Shown in pieces: positions 53,077-61,818 of a stretch of DNA of 64,000 bases (position 1 is its first letter; the number at the start of each line of letters is the position of its first letter). The stretch is taken from assembly GCF_000952855.1 (NCBI RefSeq), contig NZ_JSVU01000010.1, positions 1-64,000 on the forward strand, in the 5' to 3' direction. The notes beneath the pieces were generated by a model. The model ran no database searches, had not been told where the DNA came from, and was given only the letters and a program-made list of their open reading frames with translations. This stretch comes from Aequorivita vladivostokensis. Lineage in GTDB: Bacteria > Bacteroidota > Bacteroidia > Flavobacteriales > Flavobacteriaceae. The translations under genes were made by a program, and so were the position numbers.

Positions 53077-54672
53077 ATGGTAAACAAGCTGTACCAACCC
53101 TACAAACCAAATCTGGATTTTTCGGGGCTGGACCATATTGTGATTGGAAGCGGAATGGGCGGGCTCACCGTTGCAACCTGGCTTGCAAAGGCCGGAAAAA
53201 AAGTGGCAATTTTTGAACGCCACTACGTCCCCGGCGGTTTCACACACAGCTTTAAACGCAAGGATGGCTTTCAGTGGGATGTTGGCGTGCATTACGTGGG
53301 CAATATGGCAGAAGGGTCTTCATTACGCGGTTTTTTCGACTTTTTGACGGATGGAAATTTGCAGTGGGAAACGATGGGCGAAGTGTACGATGTGGCAAAT
53401 ATTGATGGCACGGAATATCTTTTTAAAGCCGGAAAGGAAAATTTCAGAAAACAATTTCTCGCCTATTTTCCCAAAGAGGAAATGGCAATTGACAGCTATC
53501 TTTCCCTGATTGAAAAAACAAACAAGCGCGGCGGTGCCTTCTTCTTCGAAAAAATTTTTGAGCCGTGGTTCAGTAAATCGGTCGGTTGGATTTTCAGAAA
53601 ACGATATGCCAGATTTTCCCAAAAAACCACTTGGGAGGTTTTGAACGAACTCACCAAAAACGAGCGGTTGATTGCCGTACTCTGCGCCCAATGTGGCAAT
53701 TACGGACTGTCGCCAAAAAATAGCAGTTTTGCGGCACATGCGATGGTGATTGGACATTTTTTGGAAGGCGGCTACTACCCTATCGGCGGCGCCGACCAAA
53801 TTTGTGAAAAAACTTTGGAAGTCTTTACAGCGCACGGCGGCAAAATTTTTATAAACGCCGATGTCACCAAAATCGTTACCGAAAACCATAAGGTAAAAGG
53901 AATCGAGCTTGGCGAAAAATTTATTCCCTGCCAAAGCGTGATAAGCAATGTGGGCGTAAACAACACCTTCAATCATTTGCTTTCTGAAACTGACAGAAAT
54001 GTTTGCAATTTCAATCTAAAAAATGTGCAACCTGCCAGCGCCCACATCTGTTTATATCTTGGGCTGAACAAATCAAGCGAGGCCCTCAACCTTCCGAAAC
54101 ACAATCTTTGGTATTACAAACACGACGGCATTGACGCAATTTTTGACAAAGCTACTTTGGAAAATGCGCCGGAAAATTTTGCATACATCTCCTTTCCTTC
54201 CGCAAAAGACCCCAATTGGGAAACCCAAAATCCGGGGACGGCGACAATCCAAGCAATTTCCGTGGGAAATATGGATTGGTTTGAAGATTATAAAGATTCA
54301 AACTGGATGAAACGCGGCGAGGAATACCTTCAACTAAAAAAGAATTTTGAAACCGAAATGCTTAAGGTGCTCTACAAGTTTTTTCCACAGATTGAAGGAA
54401 CCATTGTGGCTTCCGAAGTTTCAACCCCGCTTTCCACCGAAAATTTCACCAATTATAAAAGTGGCGAAATTTACGGTTTGGCACATTCGCCAGAACGATT
54501 TGCGCTTCCATTTTTAAGACCGAAAACTAAAATAAAAGGCCTTTTCTTAGCAGGCCAGGATATTACCTTAGTTGGTGTGGCGGGCGCGATGCTTTCCGGT
54601 TTGTTGTGCGCAACCGCCATTTTGAAGTTTGGTTCGTGGAAAATTTTTCGGGAAATTAAAAGCAGGCAATAA
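53077..54672 (+). CDS. FAD-dependent oxidoreductase (retinol saturase/CrtI-like)
   Basis: A 531-residue flavoprotein with N-terminal FAD motif IVIGSGMGGLTVATWLAKAG and then FERHYVPGGFTHSFKRKDGF. The C-terminal GLFLAGQDITLVGVAGAMLSG matches the CrtI/CrtISO/RetSat group. Its length and the VGVHYVGNM segment resemble all-trans-retinol 13,14-reductase-like proteins rather than phytoene desaturase. It may act on a carotenoid or another polyene made from the crt pathway 30 kb away, but this is a guess. It stands as a single gene after a terminator. Confidence 0.85.
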   Translation: MVNKLYQPYKPNLDFSGLDHIVIGSGMGGLTVATWLAKAGKKVAIFERHYVPGGFTHSFKRKDGFQWDVGVHYVGNMAEGSSLRGFFDFLTDGNLQWETMGEVYDVANIDGTEYLFKAGKENFRKQFLAYFPKEEMAIDSYLSLIEKTNKRGGAFFFEKIFEPWFSKSVGWIFRKRYARFSQKTTWEVLNELTKNERLIAVLCAQCGNYGLSPKNSSFAAHAMVIGHFLEGGYYPIGGADQICEKTLEVFTAHGGKIFINADVTKIVTENHKVKGIELGEKFIPCQSVISNVGVNNTFNHLLSETDRNVCNFNLKNVQPASAHICLYLGLNKSSEALNLPKHNLWYYKHDGIDAIFDKATLENAPENFAYISFPSAKDPNWETQNPGTATIQAISVGNMDWFEDYKDSNWMKRGEEYLQLKKNFETEMLKVLYKFFPQIEGTIVASEVSTPLSTENFTNYKSGEIYGLAHSPERFALPFLRPKTKIKGLFLAGQDITLVGVAGAMLSGLLCATAILKFGSWKIFREIKSRQ

Positions 54673-54713
54673 TCAATTAGTTTTTAATTACTTTTAGCCC
54701 AAAATTTCAGCCT

Positions 54714-56591
54714 ATGGAACGCTTAAAAATTGGTCTGGCTATTCTGGCAATTGCTTTCTCCGCATCTTTTGGTTTTTCCCAAGAAGACACTACCTCGGTA
54801 AAAGCGGATTCTCTGAATATCGTGCTATTGGAAAACTATAACAAACGCTTGGCTGAGATAGAACGCCAGCGAGTAGCCGATTCCATCAAAAAAAGTGAGC
54901 TTGAGGCCGAACTGAGTGCCCTAAAAACCACGGACAACCTTAAAAAAGAAGAGTTGCAGGCACAGCTTATTGCCCTGAATGAAAAGGAAATAAGACGGCT
55001 TGAAGACAAAAAGATAAAAATTGACTCTTTAAAAAAGGTTACCAAAGGCTTTCCGGTTTTTGGATTTTTCAACGATACCCTATTCGTGCTTTACTCAAAA
55101 TTGGGCAGTTTTTCACCCAAGGACCGGGCAGAAGCTATAAACAGGCGTATAGACAAGCTTACCGATAATCTCAATTTTGATGAAACGTCCCTTGAAATCC
55201 AAAAGTCTGAAAACGAGTTGGATATCGTTTTTGGCGATCAAACCATAATGACGCTTATTGAGAACGATGCCTTGTGGAACGACACCACAAAAGAGGCCCT
55301 GGCCAAAGAATACAAGGATAAAATAAGTGCGGCCGTTTTAAAATATAAGGATGAAACCAACTTTTTCAACCTTGCTAAAAAAATAGGGCTGGCAATTTTG
55401 GTATTGCTGATTATTGCCGCTCTGGTCAAGTATATTTCAAAGTTTTTTGCTTGGACGGCAATAAAAATTGAACTGCAGGAAGACAAAAGAATCAAAGGAG
55501 TGCAAATAAAAAATTACACCCTGTTTGATGCCAAAAGACAGATAAACGCTCTCTTAATACTGAACCGAATTCTGAAATGGATTGTCATAATTACGGCTAT
55601 ATACATTGCGCTTCCCATTCTATTTGGCATATTTCCTTGGACCGAGCATTTTGCCGGCACCCTTATCGGTTACATTCTCAATCCGGTAAAAGGCATATTG
55701 ACGTCGTTTTGGAATTACCTGCCCAATCTTATTACGATAATTGTAATTGTCTTGGTTTTCAGATATATTCAACGGGGAATACGTTTCTTAAAGGACGAAA
55801 TAGCCCGCGGCAATCTTCAAATCAACGGTTTTTATCCCGATTGGGCGGAACCTACCTATCAAATAGTACGAATTCTGCTGATTGCCTTTATGTTCGTTGT
55901 TTTATTCCCCTATTTACCCGGAAGTGATTCTCCCGTATTTCAAGGGGTTTCCGTGTTTTTGGGTTTTCTGTTTACCTTCGGCTCGGCAGGTTCATTGTCC
56001 AACATTATCGCTGGCTTGATTTTGACCTATATGCGTCTTTTTACAATTGGCGACAGGGTGAAAATTGGCGATGTATCGGGCGACGTGATTGAGAAATCAG
56101 TTCTGGTAACTCGTATTAGAACTCCTTTCAACGAAATTATCTCCATTCCAAATTCCACTGTTATGAACAGCCATACCATAAACTACAGCAGTGACGCACA
56201 GGAAAAAGGGCTAATAATACATAGCACGGTTACCATTGGTTACGACGTTCCGTGGCAGGATGTACATACCGCTTTAATAGATGCTGCCCTACGGACCGAG
56301 CTTGTTTTAAAGGAACCCTCCCCTTTTGTTTTTCAGACCAGTCTGGATGATTTTTATGTAGCCTATGAAATTCACGCCCACGTACGCGAAGCAAATAGAC
56401 AGGGTCTTATTTATTCGGTACTCCATCAAAATATTCAGGATGTTTTTAACGAGCGTGGTATTGAGATTATGTCTCCGCATTATCGTGCCGCACGCGATGG
56501 CAATGAGACCACCATTCCCTCAAGCTATAGACCGAAGGATTATAAAGCGCCCAGTTTTAATGTGAAGACAAAAAAAACAGACGGAGCGTAA
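54714..56591 (+). CDS. Mechanosensitive ion channel (MscS family) with coiled-coil N-terminus
   Basis: A 625-residue MscS-type channel. A signal peptide (ILAIAFSASFGFSQ) leads to a periplasmic coiled coil (about residues 30-115, heptads of L, E and K). Further periplasmic sequence and four to five transmembrane helices follow (IGLAILVLLIIAALVKYI, LITIIVIVLVFRYI). The pore helix and beta domain have FGSAGSLSNIIAGLILTYMR and FTIGDRVKIGDVSGDVIEKS. It would release solutes on osmotic downshock. The large N-terminal part recalls MscK-like channels. Confidence 0.9.
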   Translation: MERLKIGLAILAIAFSASFGFSQEDTTSVKADSLNIVLLENYNKRLAEIERQRVADSIKKSELEAELSALKTTDNLKKEELQAQLIALNEKEIRRLEDKKIKIDSLKKVTKGFPVFGFFNDTLFVLYSKLGSFSPKDRAEAINRRIDKLTDNLNFDETSLEIQKSENELDIVFGDQTIMTLIENDALWNDTTKEALAKEYKDKISAAVLKYKDETNFFNLAKKIGLAILVLLIIAALVKYISKFFAWTAIKIELQEDKRIKGVQIKNYTLFDAKRQINALLILNRILKWIVIITAIYIALPILFGIFPWTEHFAGTLIGYILNPVKGILTSFWNYLPNLITIIVIVLVFRYIQRGIRFLKDEIARGNLQINGFYPDWAEPTYQIVRILLIAFMFVVLFPYLPGSDSPVFQGVSVFLGFLFTFGSAGSLSNIIAGLILTYMRLFTIGDRVKIGDVSGDVIEKSVLVTRIRTPFNEIISIPNSTVMNSHTINYSSDAQEKGLIIHSTVTIGYDVPWQDVHTALIDAALRTELVLKEPSPFVFQTSLDDFYVAYEIHAHVREANRQGLIYSVLHQNIQDVFNERGIEIMSPHYRAARDGNETTIPSSYRPKDYKAPSFNVKTKKTDGA

Positions 56592-56640
56592 CTACTTTCT
56601 TCCACTGAACAATAGAAAGGCTCGTCTATTTTGAAAACCG

Positions 56641-56648
56641 TATATTTG
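56641..56648 (+). promoter_or_regulatory. -7 element of the SulP gene
   Basis: TATATTTG followed by CCGCC, 20 nt before the ATG at 56669. No TTG sits 19-21 nt upstream. Confidence 0.45.
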
Positions 56649-56668
56649 CCGCCTTTAAAAAAAACCAA

Positions 56669-58285
56669 ATGCTTGCAAAATACCTTTTATCCTTCACACA
56701 AAACCCAAAAAACGATATACTTTCTGGCCTTACCGTAGCCTTGGCTTTGGTGCCCGAGGCTGTTGCCTTTGCCTTTGTTGCGGGCATTGACCCCTTAGTA
56801 GGGCTTTACGGCGCCTTTATTATGGGAATAGTAACCGCCCTCTTCGGGGGTCGTCCGGGAATGATTTCCGGAGCCACGGGCGCAATGGCGGTAGTGATGG
56901 TCCATTTAATCCAAAAAGGAAACGAAGTAGGCCTATCCTTGGCTGAACCCGTGGAATACTTAGGCTTGCAGTGGCTTTTTATCACGCTTCTTTTTGTGGG
57001 CGCCATTCAAATTATGGCCGGGGTTTTTAGATTGGGAAAATTTGTTCGGCTCATTCCACATCCTGTAATGATGGGGTTTGTAAACGGATTGGCAATTGTA
57101 ATTTTTCTTTCGCAATTAGGGCTATTTAAGGAAAGCCGTGGCACCGTGCCACAATGGCTTACAGGACCGGATTTGTGGGTGATGCTGGCATTGGTCGGGC
57201 TAACGATGGGCATTATGTTCGGCTTGCCGAAACTTACCAAAAAACTTCCGGCCGCCTTAATCGCCATTATTATCGTGGCGTGTATAACCATCTTCGGAAA
57301 TCTTGACGTGAGCACCGTTGGCTCCTTTATTCGCGACGGCGGCGGAAGCGGTTTAAAAGGTTCCCTGCCCGTTTTCCAGACCCAGATTTTTACGTTTATC
57401 GATACCCTTACCGGCCATTGGGACTTGATACTTTCCACAGCATTTTTATTGGCAGCGGTTGGTTTGATTGAATCGTTGATGACGCTGAATTTAATTGATG
57501 AAATGACCGAAACCCGGGGCAGCGGCAATCGCGAGTGTGTGGCCCAAGGCGGGGCGAACATACTAAACGGACTTTTCGGTGGGATGGGCGGTTGTGCCAT
57601 GATTGGGCAATCCATTATCAACGTGAGCTCTGGCGGTCGCGGAAGGCTTTCTGGAGCAACGGCGGCCATTGCACTGTTGTGTTTCGTGCTTTTTGGAGCT
57701 CCATTAATTGAGCAAATCCCAATCGCTGCTTTGGTGGGCGTCATGTTTATGGTGGTAATTGGCACTTTTGCGTGGAGCAGTTTTCGTATTTTGCATAAAA
57801 TTCCCCTTTCCGATGCCATCGTTTTGATTACCGTTTCTGCAGTAACCGTTTGGCAGGATTTGGCAATAGCCGTATTTGTAGGCGTAATTATGAGCGCGCT
57901 GGTTTTTGCTTGGAAAAGCGCCACAAGAATTCGCGCCCGAAAGCGTATTAAAGAGGACGGCACAAAGGTGTACGAAATCTGGGGTCCTTTATTCTTTGGA
58001 TCCACTACAGCTTTCAATAGTAAATTTGATGTATCCGGCGACCCCGATTCCATTGAAGTTGACTTTATAGAATCCAAAATCTCGGACCACTCGGGAGTGG
58101 AAGCTGTCCGCAACATTGCCAATAAATATCTCGATAGCGGAAAGCAAATCAAGTTGACGCATCTCAGTCCAGATTGCAAGGCTTTACTATTAAAGTGGAA
58201 TCCTGAATTTGATACCATTATTGAAGATTCCATCGAGGATCCAAGGTATTATGTGGTGACGGATACTTTGGATGCGGAAGTATAA
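56669..58285 (+). CDS. SulP-family anion transporter
   Basis: A 538-residue SLC26/SulP transporter. It opens with the family motif NDILSGLTVALALVPEAVAFAFVAGIDPLVGLY, followed by GAFIMGIVTALFGGRPGMISGATGAMAVVM. About 12 helices span residues 15-420. A C-terminal STAS domain (about 440-530: FFGSTTAFNSKFDVSGDPDS) follows. Substrates in the family are sulfate, bicarbonate and other anions. The minus-strand frame opposite it is open for 408 codons, which is only a composition effect. Confidence 0.92.
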   Translation: MLAKYLLSFTQNPKNDILSGLTVALALVPEAVAFAFVAGIDPLVGLYGAFIMGIVTALFGGRPGMISGATGAMAVVMVHLIQKGNEVGLSLAEPVEYLGLQWLFITLLFVGAIQIMAGVFRLGKFVRLIPHPVMMGFVNGLAIVIFLSQLGLFKESRGTVPQWLTGPDLWVMLALVGLTMGIMFGLPKLTKKLPAALIAIIIVACITIFGNLDVSTVGSFIRDGGGSGLKGSLPVFQTQIFTFIDTLTGHWDLILSTAFLLAAVGLIESLMTLNLIDEMTETRGSGNRECVAQGGANILNGLFGGMGGCAMIGQSIINVSSGGRGRLSGATAAIALLCFVLFGAPLIEQIPIAALVGVMFMVVIGTFAWSSFRILHKIPLSDAIVLITVSAVTVWQDLAIAVFVGVIMSALVFAWKSATRIRARKRIKEDGTKVYEIWGPLFFGSTTAFNSKFDVSGDPDSIEVDFIESKISDHSGVEAVRNIANKYLDSGKQIKLTHLSPDCKALLLKWNPEFDTIIEDSIEDPRYYVVTDTLDAEV

Positions 58286-58311
58286 TTTGCGGTTGGTTCC
58301 TGCATTTTAGC

Positions 58312-58353
58312 ATAAATTTATAAATGCCTTTTTAAGGTTCTTTATAAATTTAT
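58312..58353. promoter_or_regulatory. Candidate operator: two ATAAATTTAT palindromes
   Basis: The perfect 10-bp palindrome ATAAATTTAT occurs at 58312-58321 and 58344-58353, 32 bp apart (about three helical turns). Counting three extra bases on the inner sides they form a 13-bp perfect inverted repeat. The second copy ends 11 nt before the start of the lipoprotein-CDF gene pair, suiting a regulator such as a metal sensor (inference). Confidence 0.45.
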
Positions 58354-58364
58354 AAGAAAATACG

Positions 58365-58787
58365 ATGCTGAAATTTCTACGTTTCGGGATTTTACTGCTG
58401 TGTGTCTTTTTCTTTAGCGCCTGCAATTTCCCTAAAGACCCAAAAAATTCATACGAAAAGGCAAAAAAATCTTTCTTGCGCGTTGGCGTGGTTTCAAAAA
58501 CAGATTCCATCCAAACTTCCTTTGAAAAGAATCTCATACAGAATTTTGCCGAGCAGGAAAATATGCAGACCCAATTCATAACAGACAATGAAACGGAACT
58601 CGTAAAAAAACTCGAAAAGTATCAACTGGATGTCGTTTTGGGCGGTTTCAAAAAAAAATCCAATTGGAAAAGCAAGGTGGGAATGACCAAACCCTACGAT
58701 TCCATCCACGTTTTTTTTATTCCCCGTGGTGAAAATCGGCTGTTATTTCATCTTGAAAATTTCATCCACAAACATAAAAAGCAATGA
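58365..58787 (+). CDS. Small lipoprotein resembling part of a solute-binding protein
   Basis: A 140-residue lipoprotein (lipobox FSAC, Cys20). The mature part (FLRVGVVSKTDSIQTSFEKN, then FAEQENMQTQFITDNETELVKKLEKYQLDVVLGGF) looks like the first lobe of a family 3 extracellular solute-binding protein, but the second lobe is absent. The C-terminus is His/Lys-rich (HLENFIHKHKKQ). Its stop overlaps the CDF transporter start by 4 nt, so the two are made together. It may deliver or sense a solute for that transporter. It is too short for a normal binding protein. Confidence 0.7.
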   Translation: MLKFLRFGILLLCVFFFSACNFPKDPKNSYEKAKKSFLRVGVVSKTDSIQTSFEKNLIQNFAEQENMQTQFITDNETELVKKLEKYQLDVVLGGFKKKSNWKSKVGMTKPYDSIHVFFIPRGENRLLFHLENFIHKHKKQ

Positions 58788-59746
58788 GAGTAGAATCTTT
58801 TGAACTTCCCGACAATTTAAAGGAGAAGCTAAATAAAGCCAAAAAACTGGAGTGGATTACTCTAGTTTATTTGGCAACGGTAGTTATACTTATGTATTTG
58901 GTAATGGGCTCTTCGCAAGCCATGAAAACCGCGTGGCTGGAGGATGCACTGAGTATGATTCCGGCTATCTCGTTTTTGATTGCTTCCCGCATATACAATA
59001 GAAAACCCACAAAAAAATATCAATATGGGTTTCATCGTGTATTTAGTATCGCTTTTTTGACGGGGAGCGTCGCCCTTTTTGGAATGGGTCTTTTTCTTTT
59101 GGTAGATTCGACAATTACCCTGATTAAAGCTGAACATCCCACCATTGGCAGCATGATGTTATTCGGCAAGCAGATTTGGATGGGTTGGATTATGATAGCA
59201 GTACTAGTCTATAGCTCCCTTCCCGCAATGTATTTGGGATACAAAAAGTTGCCTTTGGCAAAGAAACTCCACAACAAAATTCTATTTACGGATGCCAATG
59301 CACAGAAAGCCGATTATATGACCGGCTTTGCGGCAATGGCCGGTATTCTTGGCCTTGGTATGGGTTGGTGGTGGGCAGATGCCAGCGCAGCCCTGTTCAT
59401 TTCCTTCTCCGTTTTAAAGGATGGTTATACCAATTTAAAGGATGCCGTAGGAGATTTGATGGACCGAAAACCGTTGCATATTAAAGACGACAAACCCGAT
59501 GAATTGGTAGATAAGGTAGAAAACTCCATAAAATCGTGGGATTGGGTTAAAGATGCCAAAGTGCGTTTCCGCGAGGAAGGGCAAGTATATTTTGGCGATG
59601 TGCAGCTTATTGTAAAACCCGGAACCAACGTTTCCAAAGCCATTGAGGAAGGGTTGGAAAAACTATATGAGTTCCATTGGAAAATTTATGATGTAACCAT
59701 GATGCCCGTGGAGCAAATTAAGGACTATTCAGAAAAAGATTCCTGA
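58784..59746 (+). CDS. Cation diffusion facilitator-family protein with altered metal site
   Basis: A 320-residue CDF-type protein with six helices and a C-terminal cytoplasmic domain (about 230-320, ending VTMMPVEQIKDYS). In canonical members helix 2 has D-x3-D and helix 5 has H/D-x3-D. Here helix 2 reads WLEDALSMIP (D54 present, position 58 is Met) and helix 5 reads DANAQKADYMTG (D177 present, position 173 is Ala). So only two of four transport-site residues remain, though other residues (E53, D170) might substitute. Zinc or iron export is therefore uncertain. It overlaps the lipoprotein gene upstream. Confidence 0.82.
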   Translation: MRVESFELPDNLKEKLNKAKKLEWITLVYLATVVILMYLVMGSSQAMKTAWLEDALSMIPAISFLIASRIYNRKPTKKYQYGFHRVFSIAFLTGSVALFGMGLFLLVDSTITLIKAEHPTIGSMMLFGKQIWMGWIMIAVLVYSSLPAMYLGYKKLPLAKKLHNKILFTDANAQKADYMTGFAAMAGILGLGMGWWWADASAALFISFSVLKDGYTNLKDAVGDLMDRKPLHIKDDKPDELVDKVENSIKSWDWVKDAKVRFREEGQVYFGDVQLIVKPGTNVSKAIEEGLEKLYEFHWKIYDVTMMPVEQIKDYSEKDS

Positions 59747-59783
59747 GTTCCGACGAAATATTGAATTCCTCTTTTTGAAATTT

Positions 59784-60290
59784 TTACTGTCTCGAAAAAT
59801 GAAAGTCCATCTTTTTCGGCTGACCGTTCACAGTGCCTTCAATCCACGCATGTAGTGAATCTTTCGCAGGATTTGTATAAACTATTCTTTCTGGGAAATC
59901 GTGGTTCTTATTTTCAAAAATAACCTGTCCGTTTTCTTGGGAAACCATTTTAAAACTCACCGGCTTCGCACCATTTTCCGATGCTGAGGCTACAGTCAAT
60001 ATCACGTCCCCGCCTTTTTTCTCAAGCGCCATGGTTTCTGCAAAAACTATTTCCTTTTTATTCATCTCCACAAAACTATAGGCGGTAAAGGTACTGTCGT
60101 TTTCCTGCGACCAGGTTTCTTGGGAATATTCCTTCCCGTTCTGGTTTACCCAAGTTCCCAAAAGCCACTGCAATTGTTCAATTTGCTCAAACTTACCGGA
60201 AGTAATTTCAGTTTTGGATTTTTCTTCGGAATTGTTTTTACAGGAATTTAAAAATAATTGAAGGGCTAAAAATAAAAGGAGTTTCTTCAT
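59784..60290 (-). CDS. DUF6265-type lipoprotein
   Basis: A 168-residue lipoprotein (lipobox LNSC). After a linker it has LQWLLGTWVNQNGKEYSQET, ENDSTFTAYSFVEMN and FENKNHDFPERIVYTNPAKD, matching the DUF6265 calycin-like domain with its FENxxHDFPxRI signature. Function unknown; the fold suggests binding of a small hydrophobic molecule. It converges with the CDF gene. Confidence 0.8.
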   Translation of the reverse strand: MKKLLLFLALQLFLNSCKNNSEEKSKTEITSGKFEQIEQLQWLLGTWVNQNGKEYSQETWSQENDSTFTAYSFVEMNKKEIVFAETMALEKKGGDVILTVASASENGAKPVSFKMVSQENGQVIFENKNHDFPERIVYTNPAKDSLHAWIEGTVNGQPKKMDFHFSRQ

Positions 60291-60335
60291 AATTGACAGC
60301 TTTGTTTTGGCGAAGGTATCACAAAAAACAATTAA

Positions 60336-60674
60336 TCATAGAATTCTTAGACCATTCCGTACTTCTTTTCCGGGCTGCAAGAGCGTTACATCTTTACCCT
60401 CCACAGCGCCCAAAACGAGGCATTCGCTCATAAAGTTGGCTATCTGTTTCTTCGGAAAATTTACAACTGCAACCACCTGCTTTCCAATCAATTCCTCTTT
60501 TTTGTAAAGTGAAGTAAGCTGGGCAGAAGTTTTCCGCTGGCCTATTTCACTTCCAAAATCTATTAAAAGTTGGTAGGAAGGGTTTCGGGCCTCGGGAAAA
60601 TCATGGGCTTCAATCACGGTTCCCACGCGCATTTCAACCTTTTCAAAATCAGACCAAGACAAATTATTCGTCAT
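60336..60674 (-). CDS. CsaA-like tRNA-binding protein
   Basis: A 112-residue OB-fold protein of the tRNA-binding domain family: FEKVEMRVGTVIEAHDFPEA, then GQRKTSAQLTSLYKKEELIG and VVNFPKKQIANFMSECLVLG. B. subtilis CsaA has this architecture and chaperone-like activity; tRNA binding is the inferred property. It overlaps the preceding gene by 11 nt. Confidence 0.9.
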   Translation of the reverse strand: MTNNLSWSDFEKVEMRVGTVIEAHDFPEARNPSYQLLIDFGSEIGQRKTSAQLTSLYKKEELIGKQVVAVVNFPKKQIANFMSECLVLGAVEGKDVTLLQPGKEVRNGLRIL

Positions 60675-60975
60675 GATGCAACTTTAACTTCTGAATCATT
60701 TCTGGTGAAACTTCACCTTGGTCAGCGCCATAGGCATCAACCAATAAGCCTTTAATGCCATCGTTTGTTTCTATTAAGTAAAGAATGGTGTTGTCGCCGG
60801 GATTGGTCATTCCTTCAAAACGATAGAATTTTACCACGTCCAATTCGCCGGCTTTCCATTGCTTTTTAAGGTTTTTGGATTCTATGCCTTCGCCCACTAG
60901 ATTAAAATCTTCTGTAAAACCGTGCTTTTGCAAATCTTCAATGGCCACGGATAGTGATGAATATGAGTTTTTCAT
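60664..60975 (-). CDS. Small conserved protein of unknown function
   Basis: A 103-residue acidic protein starting MKNSYSSLSVAIEDLQKHGF with YLIETNDGIKGLLVDAYGAD near the end. Flavobacterial homologues are often labelled phosphoribosylpyrophosphate synthetase, but it has none of that enzyme's motifs and is a third of its length, so the label looks wrong. It overlaps the CsaA-like gene, suggesting co-expression. Confidence 0.75.
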   Translation of the reverse strand: MKNSYSSLSVAIEDLQKHGFTEDFNLVGEGIESKNLKKQWKAGELDVVKFYRFEGMTNPGDNTILYLIETNDGIKGLLVDAYGADQGEVSPEMIQKLKLHHDE

Positions 60976-61199
60976 AATTGTTGGTTTAGATTTTAAAGTT
61001 AAAGGAGATAATTTGCAACCGCAAAGTTTTATAGTTTCTTTAGGAAAATCAGTACGCAGTAAGTCCGTAGGCTCGCGATTTATCGCGCGCCCATATTATT
61101 ATTCAAAATAAAAAAAACTTTGCGCCTTTGCGCCTTTGCGAGAGAATTCACAAAATCGTAACTTTAAAAATATTTTCACACCACTACAGAAAAGAAAAA

Positions 61200-61757
61200 A
61201 TGGCCAGAACAGAATCCAAAATGCTTCCATTGGGAACCCAAGCCCCCGATTTTACATTGATTGACGCAGTAACCAACAATGCCGTTTCCTTAAAGGACGT
61301 GCGCGGCGAAAAGGGCACGGTAGTGATGTTTATCTGCAACCACTGCCCGTTTGTGAAACATGTAAATGACGAACTGGTGCGTATTTGCAACGATTACCGG
61401 GTAACCGGTTTTGGATTTGTAGGCATAAACAGCAACGATGTTATCAAATATCCCGAGGATTCCCCTGCCGAAATGTGGCGAACTGCGCGCAGGCACAATT
61501 ATCCCTTTCAGTATTTATATGATGAAACCCAAGAGGTAGCAAAGGCTTACGATGCTGCCTGCACGCCCGATTTCTATCTTTTTGATGATGAACTGAAACT
61601 GGTTTACAGAGGCCAATTGGACAACAGCCGTCCCGGGAATGGTATTCCCGTAAACGGTAGAGACCTCCGGGAAGCACTGGATAATATCCTAAACAACAAC
61701 CCGCAACGGAGGGACCAAAAACCGAGCATTGGGTGCAATATTAAGTGGAAGGAATAA
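61200..61757 (+). CDS. Thioredoxin-fold redoxin (AhpC/TSA-like)
   Basis: A 185-residue protein with a peroxiredoxin/thioredoxin-like fold: LPLGTQAPDFTLIDAVTNNA, then MFICNHCPFVKHVNDELVRI with a C-x2-C (CNHC) motif and a C-terminal CTPDFYLFD. The CNHCPF redoxins have no established partner. It has no signal peptide, so it is cytoplasmic. The ATG at 61200 is preferred because the extra upstream sequence is not conserved-looking. The preceding gap has a short tandem TTTGCGCC repeat (61122-61138). Confidence 0.85.
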   Translation: MARTESKMLPLGTQAPDFTLIDAVTNNAVSLKDVRGEKGTVVMFICNHCPFVKHVNDELVRICNDYRVTGFGFVGINSNDVIKYPEDSPAEMWRTARRHNYPFQYLYDETQEVAKAYDAACTPDFYLFDDELKLVYRGQLDNSRPGNGIPVNGRDLREALDNILNNNPQRRDQKPSIGCNIKWKE

Positions 61758-61817
61758 ATTCGGGATTCGTTAATTGGGGATCCGGGGTTCGAATTCACAA
61801 ATCCCGAATCCCGAATC
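61758..61817. repeat. Palindromic mini-repeat between convergent genes
   Basis: ATTCGGGATT (61758-61767) pairs with AATCCCGAAT (61800-61809), and the right arm is followed by another CCCGAATC unit. The 14-mer at 61797-61810 is identical to that at 21498-21511. No T-tract is present, so terminator activity is unlikely. Confidence 0.55.
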
Positions 61818-61818
61818 A

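Noticed and set aside
57007-58233. Minus-strand open frame of 408 codons opposite the SulP gene
   Set aside because: It is the antisense shadow of a clear SulP transporter; the sequence is rich in Pro, Ser, Ile and Thr in the way expected from reversed membrane codons.
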